Below are positions 63,765-64,000 of a DNA stretch of 64,000 nt, piece after piece (position 1 is the first letter of the stretch; every line of letters starts with the position of its first letter). A program made the position numbers and the translations under genes. The notes under the pieces were generated by a model. The model was not told the DNA's origin, did no database searches, and saw only the letters and a program-made list of their open reading frames with translations. Source of the stretch: Euglena gracilis (lineage: Eukaryota; Euglenida; Euglenophyceae; Euglenales); NCBI GenBank assembly GCA_039621445.1, contig CP154957.1, positions 23,086,761 to 23,150,760 on the forward strand, given 5' to 3'.

Positions 63765-64000
63765 AAAAAGGGGGGACGCCGGTTCTGTCCCGAACCTGGC
63801 ATCCGGGGACGCCCCCCCCCCCTGTTTAAAGCGGCATTTTAGGGACGCCGAGTTCAGGACAGAACCGGCGTCCCCAACCTTTGGTCAAAAGACACTCTTA
63901 GGACCAATCTCCGGCCACTGATCTGAAATATCACGCTACTTTGCATTTCGCCAAATTCTGACGATCGCGAGCGTATCTCTGGCTGTGTCAATCGTTCAGG
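63765..64000. repeat. Family D end fragment running off the window
   Basis: ggggacgccggttctgtcc and gacagaaccggcgtcccc (63,772-63,880) are family D terminal words. 63,900-64,000 (accaatctccggccactg, gatcgcgagcgtatctctgg, caatcgttcagg) is the reverse complement of the interior of family D next to its module, so the module itself is predicted just beyond the window. Confidence 0.85.

Noticed and set aside
1-64000. tRNA, rRNA, telomere repeats, bacterial promoters or Shine-Dalgarno sites
   Set aside because: No tRNA-like A/B boxes, rRNA conserved segments or ttaggg-type arrays were seen by eye, and gene structure is eukaryotic.

Overview
The window is eukaryotic nuclear DNA, most likely from a repeat-rich unicellular alga or other protist; the sequence alone does not identify the species. 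Three things point that way: small exons bounded by good splice sites (GTGAGT, GTGCGT and GTGAGC donors plus at least one GC donor), a canonical PHD finger in a spliced exon, and a glycoside hydrolase family 5 glycosylceramidase-type fragment split over exons. There are no operons, ribosome-binding sites, rRNA, tRNA or CRISPR arrays. Perhaps a tenth of the window is plausible coding sequence. The rest is a nested mosaic of short inverted-repeat elements, most of them ending in or containing long G or C runs.

Layout. 0-8 kb: poly-C/poly-G-ended inverted-repeat elements, a cluster of cattgcgc/gcgcaatg palindromes, and a Mutator-like MITE with a 9-bp target duplication. 8-27.5 kb: scattered minus-strand exons, many of exact codon length and in phase 0 (27.3, 24.9, 19.5, 18.5, 18.2, 16.1 and 14.9 kb), followed by two exons of a GH5 endoglycoceramidase-like enzyme (12.4 and 11.0 kb) with a hAT-like element in the intron between them. 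21.8-23.4 kb holds further exon-like sequence of uncertain strand. 28.9-29.7 kb is a CATA/CAGA microsatellite block. 34.4-34.8 kb has two more minus-strand exon candidates.

36-39 kb and 54.4-56.8 kb are two long-inverted-repeat DNA transposons of one family (here family C). They carry homologous intron-containing genes for a Cys/His-rich protein; a 1.1-kb relative at 46.9-48.0 kb has no gene. 39-52 kb is almost entirely repeats: a 1-kb element present as an inverted pair, another 0.97-kb element present as a direct pair, and a module built around 'agagctttcgatcgagggg' found about 17 times in unrelated contexts. At 53 kb a hAT-like element interrupts an open reading frame; the flanking frame is continuous if the element is skipped at its target duplication. 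52-54 kb also has three copies of a perfect hairpin whose loop is inverted in the middle copy. A PHD-finger gene lies at 56.8-57.3 kb. A P/Q/H/Y-rich multi-exon gene at 60.9-62.3 kb is possibly the N-terminal part of an eIF4G-like factor.

The supported genes do not form a pathway. The dominant biology is transposon activity and nested insertion around and inside genes. Family names (A, B, C, D, E/F, G, I, K, L, M, N) are labels for this window only.
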